Shown: positions 1 to 5,026, counted from the first letter of the stretch. The stretch: 5,026 bases of DNA from an uncultured Collinsella sp. (GCA_900757285.1 CAAENI010000214.1:1-5026); one strand, 5' to 3'. The notes: generated from the sequence alone by a model not told the origin. Made by a program: numbers and translations.

Positions 1-83
1 GCGAGCCAATACTCAACGCCGTCTTCCACATTGGCATAGCTATCAAGTTTGACACGCCACTTCTCGATATCTCTACTGTCCAT
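1..83 (-). CDS. 5' end of an unidentified gene, possibly DinD-like (partial)
   Basis: A minus-strand gene starts at ATG 83-81 and runs off the left edge. A near-ideal Shine-Dalgarno (GAGGAGGAG, 94-86) lies just upstream, which is the main support. Only 27 complete residues and the first two bases of a further Ala codon are visible; they begin MDSRDIEKW and end DGVEYWLA. The ending resembles the N-terminus of DinD (damage-inducible protein D) relatives, where a short lead segment is followed by a pattern like 'G-x-E-Y/F-W-x-A-R-[DE]-L'. That resemblance rests on about ten residues from memory of the family and is weak. The gene lies in the same direction as the flavoprotein gene, but a strong hairpin (167-202) between them suggests separate transcription. 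I see no convincing promoter between the hairpin and the start. Confidence 0.7.
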   Translation of the reverse strand, partial: MDSRDIEKWRVKLDSYANVEDGVEYWL

Positions 84-166
84 ATCTCCTCCTCGCTGGT
101 CTGTTGTCTATGCGGGGTTTAGCCGCTCCGTATTCAGAATAAGGATACGCTGCCGTGCGGACACGA

Positions 167-202
167 ATGGGCCCCGTGTCACTTCGAGCTCACGGGGCCC
201 AT
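167..202 (-). terminator. Perfect 12-bp hairpin downstream of the flavoprotein gene
   Basis: Positions 167-178 (ATGGGCCCCGTG) and 191-202 (CACGGGGCCCAT) are exact reverse complements, with a 12-nt loop between them. The hairpin lies 42 nt past the stop codon of the minus-strand flavoprotein gene and upstream of the next minus-strand gene, so its position fits a transcription terminator. It lacks the expected U-tract on either strand: on the minus strand the stem is followed by TCGTGTCC. It could be an intrinsic terminator with a poor tail, an mRNA 3'-end stabiliser, or a pause site. Confidence 0.5.
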
Positions 203-244
203 AGATATCGATTAGCTGTGCTTTGTTTTAGTTAGGTGTCCAGT

Positions 245-1771
245 TTAATTCGCTCGATAGTGCGATCCGAGACTTTCGGTTCGCTTGCGCATGGCTTTGA
301 CCATTTCCCGTGCCAGCTGAATCTGCGATTGCAGGCGGGCGAGGGCTGCGACTTCGCTGTCCGGGGCTTTCTGTGTGCTCAAGGTCGTTGCCTCCGTCTT
401 CAAGCCCTCAAGCTCGTGTAGTGCCTTGGAAAGGCCTGTCTCGGTGCGGTTGATCATGCAATAGGTGCTCATCGTGTGTTTGAGGCTGCGGATCAGGTGC
501 TCGGCGTCTGTTGTGGCAATGCCGCACTGGGGGAGGGCGATATCCGCCTTCGGGGCCGCCGCAGGTGCATTCTGTGCTGCTTGGGCTGCCGATGCGCCCG
601 CGATACGCCCAAACACGATGCCGTTGGCGCTCGACAGGCCACCAATACGGTCGGCGCCGTGCATGCCGCCTGTCGCCTCGCCGCAGGCGTAGAGGCCTTC
701 GACGCCCGTGAAGGCTGTCTTGTCGATTTTGATACCGCCGTTGGCAGCATGGGCATACATCGCCACACGCATCTCGTCACTCGGCGCGATACCATGCTCG
801 TCTTGCAGCCAGGTGGCAAAGGTCTGCACGAACTCGGGGACATTCTCTCGCGGGAAGTCGTAGTGGAGCGCCAGGCCTTCGTCACCAGCATGATCGATGG
901 CAAGATCGATGGCGCGGGAAGCCAGGCGCGAAGTGAAGGGACCATATCCGGAGCGCTGCTCAAGCAGATCGTCCAGCTTGCCGTCGGCAATATCGACCGG
1001 TTGGTCAAATGTGACGTAGCGCCAAGTCTTCTCGTTAAAGACAAGGTTTCGCTTGGGTTCGATGAAGCCAGGCATCATCTGCATGAACTCTATATTAGTA
1101 AGGGACGCACCGTGCGCCAGCGCGATAGCCTGTGATGAGCTGAGCACGTCGGCGGAAGTGAGGCTGCGCTCGAACAGGCCACCCGTGCCGCCCGCAGCGA
1201 TGATAGTGGCCTTGACTGCCATAGGCACGAGACGCTCGTTTGTCCGGTCGTAGAGCGTGGCGCCGACAATCTTTCCGTCCGTATCTTCAACAAGGTCGAT
1301 AAGCTCATGGCGGGGGAGCAGGCGAATGCCGAGCGACTCGATCCGGGTCGTCAGAGCGTCCTCAAGGGGCTTACGGGTGAGGCCGCGCCACATGCGCGTC
1401 TTGTGGTCAAAACAGGGGATAAATTGCTTTTGCTGGGCGCTCTCAGCGCTTTGCGGACGCTGGAGCTCAACGCCTAGGTCTTGCTCGAGCCATTCAATTG
1501 CTTGGGGAATGCTGTGGACAAACGTCTGGACAAGCTCGGGGTCGGCGACGCCGCCACCAACGGTCTGGATGGTATCGATGAGGTCTTGTTCGTCGTCTTC
1601 GTTAACGGGTCCGATAAGCCCCAGGCCCCAGGTTCCGGGGAAGAAGCTCGATCCACTCATAGTCTTTCCGGCGCTTGCCACAGTGACGGTTGCACCCGTG
1701 CGTGCCGCTTCGATGGCGGCGCAAAGGCCCGCAATGCCAGATCCAATTACCAGTACGTCAGTCGATTCCAT
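245..1771 (-). CDS. FAD-dependent oxidoreductase, fumarate reductase / L-aspartate oxidase flavoprotein family
   Basis: The product has 508 residues. A Rossmann FAD-binding motif sits at the N-terminus (DVLVIGSGIAGLCAAIEAA, with G10-x-G12-x-x-G15). A second FAD-contacting block lies at 358-388 (GLYACGEATGGMHGADRIGG, then the SANGIVFG segment). A helical C-terminus ends in R-T-E-S-L-G-S-H-Y-R, a pattern frequent in this family. By pattern, R282, H341 (AHAANGG) and R375 match catalytic or substrate-binding positions of fumarate reductases and NadB. The substrate His of the usual E-F-x-Q-x-H-P-T block is replaced: here it reads EFMQMMPG, with M233 in its place. No signal peptide, heme or FMN domain is present, so a soluble cytoplasmic enzyme is likely. 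No iron-sulfur or membrane-anchor subunit gene and no nadA/nadC lies nearby, so the substrate and electron partner are unknown. The start at 1771 is chosen because AAAGGA lies a few bases upstream and the FAD motif begins directly after; a 19-residue upstream extension looks non-coding. Confidence 0.88.
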   Translation of the reverse strand: MESTDVLVIGSGIAGLCAAIEAARTGATVTVASAGKTMSGSSFFPGTWGLGLIGPVNEDDEQDLIDTIQTVGGGVADPELVQTFVHSIPQAIEWLEQDLGVELQRPQSAESAQQKQFIPCFDHKTRMWRGLTRKPLEDALTTRIESLGIRLLPRHELIDLVEDTDGKIVGATLYDRTNERLVPMAVKATIIAAGGTGGLFERSLTSADVLSSSQAIALAHGASLTNIEFMQMMPGFIEPKRNLVFNEKTWRYVTFDQPVDIADGKLDDLLEQRSGYGPFTSRLASRAIDLAIDHAGDEGLALHYDFPRENVPEFVQTFATWLQDEHGIAPSDEMRVAMYAHAANGGIKIDKTAFTGVEGLYACGEATGGMHGADRIGGLSSANGIVFGRIAGASAAQAAQNAPAAAPKADIALPQCGIATTDAEHLIRSLKHTMSTYCMINRTETGLSKALHELEGLKTEATTLSTQKAPDSEVAALARLQSQIQLAREMVKAMRKRTESLGSHYRAN

Positions 1772-1853
1772 CGGATTCCTTTCTCGTCCGGCGCATTGTC
1801 GCACGGGTGATCGGCAATGGGGCCGCAAAGACTCGGCAAATCGGTAAAGGGCA

Positions 1854-1862
1854 ATTATGGCA
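1854..1862 (-). promoter_or_regulatory. Candidate extended -10 promoter of the flavoprotein gene
   Basis: On the minus strand the sequence reads TGC-CATAAT: an extended -10 TGN followed by a hexamer matching TATAAT at five of six positions. It lies 83 nt upstream of the flavoprotein start, predicting transcription from about position 1847. No good -35 hexamer is visible at 16-18 nt, which is typical of promoters relying on the extended -10 or on an activator. This is a reading by eye only. Confidence 0.45.
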
Positions 1863-1867
1863 GGGGG

Positions 1868-1880
1868 GTGTCATGGACAC
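1868..1880. promoter_or_regulatory. Possible operator: inverted repeat GTGTC-ATG-GACAC
   Basis: A perfect 5+3+5 inverted repeat lies immediately upstream of the candidate -10 of the flavoprotein gene, at about -21 to -33 from the predicted start. A regulator bound here would sit in the spacer and -35 region and block RNA polymerase. A 5-bp half-site is short and could be chance. Confidence 0.28.
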
Positions 1881-1890
1881 TTTGACGTTC

Positions 1891-1910
1891 CATCTCGTCT
1901 CATCTCGTAT
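1891..1910. repeat. Two tandem 10-bp direct repeats upstream of the flavoprotein promoter
   Basis: The plus strand reads CATCTCGTCT CATCTCGTAT (nine of ten bases identical); the minus strand has two copies of ACGAGATG exactly 10 bp apart, about one helical turn. The repeats cover about -44 to -63 relative to the predicted transcription start, where activators often bind. The weak -35 of this promoter fits activator dependence. No regulator gene is visible in the window. Confidence 0.33.
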
Positions 1911-1955
1911 TTCGCCCCAACTGGTATATCGGCATTAGCTACCCTGCGACAGCGT

Positions 1956-1992
1956 AAACAAAAAGAGCCGCTACCTCGAAAGGTAGCGGCTC
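1956..1992 (-). terminator. Intrinsic terminator of the scaffold/GGGtGRT operon
   Basis: Positions 1965-1976 (GAGCCGCTACCT) pair perfectly with 1981-1992 (AGGTAGCGGCTC), giving a 12-bp GC-rich stem. Read on the minus strand the loop is UUCG, and the stem is followed directly by TTTTTGTTT. It begins 35 nt after the stop codon of the GGGtGRT gene, so it ends that operon and insulates the flavoprotein gene further downstream. Confidence 0.92.
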
Positions 1993-2027
1993 CAAAGCTC
2001 AACTATTTGAGCATCGCGCGGGCGCGA

Positions 2028-3032
2028 TTAGGCCTTGAGGGCCTCCTCGACGGCGACAGCGCAGGCGACGGTGGCACCGACCATGGGGTTGTTGCCCATG
2101 CCGATGAGACCCATCATGTCGACGTGCGCAGGCACGGAGGAAGAACCGGCGAACTGGGCGTCGGAGTGCATACGGCCCATGGTGTCGGTCATGCCGTAAG
2201 AGGCAGGGCCGGCGCCCATGTTGTCCGGGTGCAGAGTACGGCCGGTGCCGCCACCAGAAGCGACGGAGAAGTACTTCTTGCCAGCCTCGATGCGCTCCTT
2301 CTTGTAGGTGCCAGCGACGGGGTGCTGGAAGCGCGTGGGGTTGGTGGAGTTACCGGTGATCGAGATGTCGACGTTCTCGTGCCACATGATGGCAACGCCC
2401 TCGCGGACGTCGTCGGAGCCGTAGCAGTTAACGGCAGCGCGGGGACCATCGGAGTAGGGGATGGTCTCGACGACTTTGAGCTCGCCCGTGTAGTAGTCGA
2501 ACTGGGTCTTCACGTAGGTGAAGCCGTTGATGCGGGCGATGATCTGGGCGGCGTCCTTGCCCAGACCGTTGAGGATGACGCGCAGCGGCTTCTTACGAGC
2601 CTTGTTGGCGTTCAGAGCCAGGCCGATAGCGCCCTCAGCGGCAGCGAAGGACTCGTGGCCGGCCAGGAAGGCGAAGCACTCGGTGTCGTCGGAGAGCAGC
2701 ATAGCGCCCAGGTTGCCGTGGCCCAGACCGACCTTGCGGTCCTCGGCGACGGAGCCGGGAACGGTGAAGGCCTGGATGCCCTCGCCGATGATGGCGGCAG
2801 CCTCAGAAGCGGACTTGGCGCCACGCTTGACAGCGAGAGCGCAACCGAGGGTGTAGGCCCACTCGGCGTTCTGGAAGGCGATGGACTGGGTGTTGTTGAC
2901 GATCTCACGCGGGTTGAAGCCCTTGTCGGTGCAGATCTGCAGAGCTTCCTCGAGGGAGGCGATGCCGTTGTCGGCGAGGCACTTGTTGATCTTGTCAGCG
3001 CGGCGCTCGTAACCTTCGAACGTAACAGTCAT
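2028..3032 (-). CDS. GGGtGRT family protein
   Basis: The 334-residue product carries the signature that names the family, GGGTGRT at residues 260-266, followed by LHPDNMGAGPASYGMTDT. The C-terminus is glycine- and methionine-rich (MMGLIGMGNNPMVGA). It has no signal peptide or membrane segment and looks like a soluble cytoplasmic protein. The family is known from anaerobic bacteria; I know of no established biochemical activity, so none is assigned. The start at 3032 is supported by a GGGAGGG ribosome binding site upstream. The gene lies 18 nt after the stop of the NifU-like scaffold gene and is followed by a strong terminator, so the two form one operon and probably work together, perhaps in iron-sulfur cluster or metal handling (inference from context only). 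Codon choice is strongly restricted (GGC, GCC, GAG, AAG, AAC dominate), suggesting abundant expression. Four cysteines precede the signature region (C18, C34, C64, C119) and others follow (C203, C324). Confidence 0.93.
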   Translation of the reverse strand: MTVTFEGYERRADKINKCLADNGIASLEEALQICTDKGFNPREIVNNTQSIAFQNAEWAYTLGCALAVKRGAKSASEAAAIIGEGIQAFTVPGSVAEDRKVGLGHGNLGAMLLSDDTECFAFLAGHESFAAAEGAIGLALNANKARKKPLRVILNGLGKDAAQIIARINGFTYVKTQFDYYTGELKVVETIPYSDGPRAAVNCYGSDDVREGVAIMWHENVDISITGNSTNPTRFQHPVAGTYKKERIEAGKKYFSVASGGGTGRTLHPDNMGAGPASYGMTDTMGRMHSDAQFAGSSSVPAHVDMMGLIGMGNNPMVGATVACAVAVEEALKA

Positions 3033-3050
3033 AGTTATTTCCCTCCCTTT

Positions 3051-3785
3051 CTACTCGTGAACCGGGAACACGCTGGCGACGGAGTGAGTCTCCTCGTCGG
3101 TGCGCGGGTCGATGTACTTGGCAGCGTTCTCCCACTGACCATAGTGGCCCATAGCGCCAGCGATGGCCTCCTCGGGGGTCTTGCCGGCCTTGACGGCGTC
3201 GGTGAACTTGCCGAGGTTCAGGAACTCGAATGCGATGATCTCGTTCTTGTCGTTGAGAGCCATGCGGGTGACGTAGCCCTGAGCGAGCTCGAGGTAACGA
3301 GCGCCCTTGGCCTTGGTGCCGAACATGGTGCCGACCTGAGAGCGAAGGCCCTTGCCGAGGTCGTCGAGGGAGGCGCCCACGGGCAGGCCGCCCTCGGAGA
3401 ATGCGGTCTGGCTGCGGCCGTAAACGATCTGCAGGAAGATCTCGCGCATAGCAACGTTGATGGCGTCGCAGACGAGGTCGGTGTTGAGGGCCTCGAGGAT
3501 GGTCTTACCGGGAAGGATCTCGGAAGCCATGGCGGCAGAGTGGGTCATGCCCGAGCAGCCGATGGTCTCAACGAGGGCCTCCTCGATGATGCCGTCCTTG
3601 ACGTTCAGCGTGAGCTTGCAGGCGCCCTGCTGAGGTGCGCACCAACCCACACCGTGCGTAAGACCGGAGATGTCGGAAATCTCCTTAGCCTGGACCCACT
3701 TGCCCTCCTCGGGGATGGGTGCGGGGCCGTGGTATGCACCCTTGGCAACGGGGCACATGTTCTCCACTTCCTGTGAGTACTGCAT
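3051..3785 (-). CDS. NifU/IscU-like iron-sulfur cluster assembly scaffold protein
   Basis: The 244-residue product has an N-terminal half resembling the IscU/NifU-N fold: HGVGWCAPQQGACKLTL (residues 45-60), then DGIIEEALVETIGCSGM (64-80) and GKTILEALNTD (93-103), matching the IscU order 'AP-C-KL', 'GIIEDARFKTYGC', 'GKSLDEA'. Visible cysteines are C11, C49, C56, C77 and C106. C77 matches the second IscU cluster ligand; the first ligand position is not cleanly conserved and the LPPVK chaperone motif is absent. The C-terminal half (about 125-244) is an extension beyond the roughly 128-residue IscU and is not recognised. The start at 3785 is chosen for the AGGAGA ribosome binding site just upstream; a 28-residue in-frame extension upstream is Arg-rich and lacks support, and an internal ATG (M10) is possible. 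It is the first gene of the operon with the GGGtGRT gene and shares its restricted codon use. The general role, holding nascent Fe-S clusters, is inferred from the family. Confidence 0.88.
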   Translation of the reverse strand: MQYSQEVENMCPVAKGAYHGPAPIPEEGKWVQAKEISDISGLTHGVGWCAPQQGACKLTLNVKDGIIEEALVETIGCSGMTHSAAMASEILPGKTILEALNTDLVCDAINVAMREIFLQIVYGRSQTAFSEGGLPVGASLDDLGKGLRSQVGTMFGTKAKGARYLELAQGYVTRMALNDKNEIIAFEFLNLGKFTDAVKAGKTPEEAIAGAMGHYGQWENAAKYIDPRTDEETHSVASVFPVHE

Positions 3786-3878
3786 GCCTCTCCTCTCTAT
3801 CGTGTTGGCGTCCCGTCTGGGGGTCGTGGCTGGCGATTGCCGGGCGACCCTTCGAAAGGGACATGACATGCAGCCCCT

Positions 3879-3884
3879 ATAATA
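3879..3884 (-). promoter_or_regulatory. Candidate -10 of the scaffold/GGGtGRT operon
   Basis: On the minus strand a TATTAT hexamer (five of six against TATAAT) predicts a start near 3872 and an untranslated leader of about 87 nt. The -35 region (about 3902-3907) is poor and overlaps the short palindrome GAATATTC (3899-3906), which could be a regulator site. The leader has a small hairpin, CCCTT-TCG-AAGGG (3848-3860). Highly expressed genes would be expected to have a better -35, so an activator or another promoter is possible. Confidence 0.42.
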
Positions 3885-3944
3885 CCGCGAAATGCACGGA
3901 ATATTCGGCGAACGGCTCAGTTTTCGTAGCGAGAAGTCCGGAAG

Positions 3945-3973
3945 TTTTAATTGAAACGGTTTAACTCTATATT
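3945..3973 (+). promoter_or_regulatory. Candidate plus-strand promoter with an overlapping operator-like palindrome
   Basis: TATATT at 3968-3973 is a five-of-six match to the -10 hexamer, with AT-rich TTTTAA at 3945-3950, 17 nt upstream, as a very weak -35. Between them, TTGAAACGGTTTAA (3951-3964) is palindromic around AAAC-G-GTTT, a shape reminiscent of LacI-family operators. Transcription from here would give a leader of about 210 nt before the transposase-like gene, containing the hairpins at 4022-4072. No spacing fits a clean promoter consensus, so this is tentative. Confidence 0.3.
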
Positions 3974-4021
3974 CTGTGGTCGTGAACTTTTGTAGAGGGG
4001 GTTCGTCTTGGGCAAGCTTTT

Positions 4022-4054
4022 GGTCAGCTCTTGTAAGCGTTGCAGGGGCTGACC
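4022..4054 (+). repeat. 15-bp hairpin upstream of the transposase gene, REP-like candidate
   Basis: The outer arms GGTCAGC (4022-4028) and GCTGACC (4048-4054) pair perfectly. The inner part continues to pair through 4036/4040, with U-G wobbles at 4029/4047, 4031/4045 and 4034/4042, leaving a GCG loop. All 15 positions pair as plus-strand RNA; on the minus strand the wobbles become A-C mismatches, so the structure is strand specific. No T-tract follows, so it is not an ordinary terminator. It is 33 nt long and shares a core (CTCTTGT, AAGCG, TT) with the 33-nt hairpin at 4994-5026 on the other side of the transposase gene, which suggests a REP-like element of that gene. Confidence 0.5.
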
Positions 4055-4072
4055 TGTTGCAACGGTGCCGTT
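4038..4072 (+). other. Alternative leader hairpins overlapping the 15-bp hairpin
   Basis: CGTTGCA (4038-4044) can pair with TGCAACG (4058-4064), using bases that form the loop and right arm of the 4022-4054 hairpin, so the two folds exclude each other. AACGG (4061-4065) and CCGTT (4068-4072) give a third short hairpin that competes with the second. The arrangement resembles competing leader folds, but no ligand-binding core or T-tract is visible, so no riboswitch or attenuator is claimed. Confidence 0.3.
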
Positions 4073-4188
4073 CGCCGCCTGTTTATTGCCTTTGGCCGCG
4101 CGAATGTATTGTTTTGCGTGAATGTTTTGGTGGCACGCTTCAATCGTGTTGTATTGGATGGCAAGCAGATCCAGGCGAAGGGAGCGCC

Positions 4189-4989
4189 ATGCAGCGCGTT
4201 TGGAGAACGGTTACCGGCTTTTACCATGTTTGTGCCCGCGGTACGGGCAAGCAGCTCATCTTTGAGGGCGATGAAGACCGGTGGGAGTTTTTGGAGCTGA
4301 TGCGCGAGTGCTGCCGCGAGGCGGGCGTGACGGTTATCGCCTGGTGCCTTATGGGCAATCACGTGGATCTGGTACTCTCGGATTATGAGGACACGATGAG
4401 CGCGGCGATGCAACGACTGCTTTTGACGTACGCTCGTCGGTTCAATAAACGCACGGGGCGCACGGGCCATCTGTTCCAGAACCGTTTTGACCGGCGCTCG
4501 CTCGATACCGACCGTTATCTAATGGCCGCCATTCGCTATGTTCATGCTAATCCGCAGGAGGCGGGTATCGCCCTGATCGAGCGCTATCCGTGGAGCAGCT
4601 TTGCCGAGTATCTGCGAGCGTATGACAACGATATGACGAGGGGATTTTCGGACCCTTCTTGTGTGCTCGAGCTCTTTGAGTCTGTCAGGGGGTTTCTGGA
4701 TTATTCTCTGTCAATGCCCGATGGTTCCGATCCGGTGATTCATGATATGGATGAGACAGAGTGGGAGCGGCGTGCGTTTGCCGACAAGATGGCGAAGCGC
4801 CTGGGTGTGCCGCTCAACGAACTCAAGACCGTAGCACCCTCGCGGCGAGACGGAATCGTTTTCGCCCTGCACGATGGCGGCTACACGGTGCGCGAGATTG
4901 AACGGTATACGGGAGTCAGCAAGAGTACCGTCTCTCGTATCGTGCGCGCTTATGCGCGGGTGAATGCTCAGGCTGAGGGCTCGGAATAG
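4189..4989 (+). CDS. REP-associated (RAYT/IS200-like Y1) transposase-type protein with C-terminal HTH
   Basis: The 266-residue product has the block order of the IS200-like Y1 / RAYT family: FYHVCARG near residue 11, the HUH-region CLMGNHVDLVL (53-63), GHLFQNRFDRRSL (93-105), YLMAAIRYVHANPQEAG (110-126) and YPWSSFAEY (133-141). These enzymes nick and rejoin single-stranded DNA through a tyrosine; a candidate is Y117 in the RYVHANP block. The metal-binding pair is normally His-x-His, but here it is H58-V59-D60 (GAT at 4366-4368). A C-terminal segment (about 231-255, GYTVREIERYTGVSKSTVSR) is a clear helix-turn-helix, probably for DNA recognition. The start at 4189 is chosen because AGGGAG lies 4 nt upstream and the family's N-terminus begins immediately; an in-frame upstream extension to 3976 looks non-coding. 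It is a lone gene without insertion-sequence ends but with hairpins on both sides (4022-4054, 4994-5026), as expected for a domesticated RAYT. Confidence 0.85.
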   Translation: MQRVWRTVTGFYHVCARGTGKQLIFEGDEDRWEFLELMRECCREAGVTVIAWCLMGNHVDLVLSDYEDTMSAAMQRLLLTYARRFNKRTGRTGHLFQNRFDRRSLDTDRYLMAAIRYVHANPQEAGIALIERYPWSSFAEYLRAYDNDMTRGFSDPSCVLELFESVRGFLDYSLSMPDGSDPVIHDMDETEWERRAFADKMAKRLGVPLNELKTVAPSRRDGIVFALHDGGYTVREIERYTGVSKSTVSRIVRAYARVNAQAEGSE

Positions 4990-4993
4990 AAAA

Positions 4994-5026
4994 TGGCCGA
5001 ACCACTCTTGTCAAGCGATTCGGCCA
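4994..5026 (+). terminator. Hairpin after the transposase gene: terminator and/or REP-like element
   Basis: TGGCCGAA (4994-5001) and TTCGGCCA (5019-5026) are exact complements and start 5 nt after the stop codon. A short inner stem CTT/AAG (5007-5009 with 5013-5015) is possible. AAAA precedes the stem (4990-4993), as in bidirectional terminators. Any T-tract on the plus strand would lie beyond the window edge. The loop region CTCTTGTCAAGCGATT (5005-5020) closely resembles 4028-4041 in the upstream hairpin, so it may also be a REP-like partner of the transposase. Confidence 0.65.

Larger units (their letters stand above)
3786..4188. other. Divergent intergenic region (403 nt)
   Basis: This region separates the minus-strand scaffold operon from the plus-strand transposase-like gene. 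It contains a candidate minus-strand -10 (3879-3884), an AT-rich stretch with a candidate plus-strand -10 (3968-3973), and a cluster of hairpins (4022-4072). Both strands were read for small genes; none had a ribosome binding site with a plausible product. The part from about 4075 to 4175 is T/G-rich on the plus strand and shows nothing else I can identify. Confidence 0.6.

Noticed and set aside
84..166. A promoter for the partial left-edge gene (TATTCT on the minus strand)
   Set aside because: The hexamer matches only four of six and no -35 lies at an acceptable distance.
1772..1828. A 19-residue extension of the flavoprotein
   Set aside because: It is Arg/Cys-rich with no ribosome binding site considered, while ATG 1771 has AAAGGA upstream and leads straight into the FAD motif.
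2823..2831. A third copy of the REP-like core (TGTCAAGCG on the minus strand)
   Set aside because: It lies within the GGGtGRT coding sequence, encodes conserved residues, lacks the rest of the core and forms no hairpin; it is a chance nine-base match.
1857..3776. A long plus-strand open frame across the scaffold/GGGtGRT operon
   Set aside because: It is antisense to two well-supported family members. Their strict G/C-ending codon use removes stops from the opposite strand, and the translation is a low-complexity Gly/Val/Asp/Leu-rich run without domains.
3786..3869. A 28-residue extension of the scaffold protein
   Set aside because: It is an Arg-rich, non-family sequence crossing the probable leader; ATG 3785 has a good AGGAGA site.
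3951..3964. TTGAAACGGTTTAA as a catabolite-repression (cre) site
   Set aside because: The CG falls one base too close to the TG of the cre consensus and the right half lacks the CA; at most it is a generic LacI-type palindrome.
3976..4188. An N-terminal extension of the transposase-like protein by 71 residues
   Set aside because: The extension matches no family feature and runs through the leader hairpins. The ATG at 4189 has its own ribosome binding site and begins the conserved domain.
4024..4470. A minus-strand open frame overlapping the transposase gene
   Set aside because: It is antisense to a supported gene, with no ribosome binding site or recognisable domain.

Overview
The window looks like chromosomal DNA of a moderately GC-rich anaerobic actinobacterium, most likely a member of the Coriobacteriia (Collinsella/Olsenella-like). 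This is inferred from gene content, namely an orphan fumarate-reductase-type flavoprotein and a GGGtGRT protein paired with a NifU-like scaffold, and from the G/C-ending codons. No taxonomic marker gene is present, so the assignment is tentative.

Layout from left to right. (1) Positions 1-83 hold the 5' end of a minus-strand gene with a strong ribosome binding site; its 28 visible residues faintly recall DinD-type damage-inducible proteins. (2) A perfect 12-bp hairpin (167-202) separates it from a minus-strand FAD-dependent oxidoreductase of the fumarate reductase / L-aspartate oxidase flavoprotein family (245-1771). That gene has its own candidate extended -10 promoter and possible regulator sites upstream (1854-1910). 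(3) A textbook intrinsic terminator (1956-1992) closes a two-gene minus-strand operon: a NifU/IscU-like Fe-S scaffold protein (3051-3785) followed 18 nt later by a GGGtGRT protein (2028-3032). Both genes use a narrow, G/C-ending codon set that suggests high expression. (4) A 403-nt divergent region (3786-4188) holds candidate promoters in both directions and a 15-bp hairpin. (5) A plus-strand gene (4189-4989) encodes a REP-associated/IS200-like Y1 transposase (RAYT type) with a C-terminal helix-turn-helix. A second hairpin lies at its 3' end, at the window edge.

The strongest leads are two. The scaffold/GGGtGRT operon is a recognisable family pair whose biochemical role I do not know to have been established, and its scaffold has an altered cysteine layout. 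The RAYT-type gene has an HUH motif that reads His-Val-Asp, and it is flanked by two 33-nt hairpins that share a core sequence, as expected for a domesticated transposase with its own REP-like elements.
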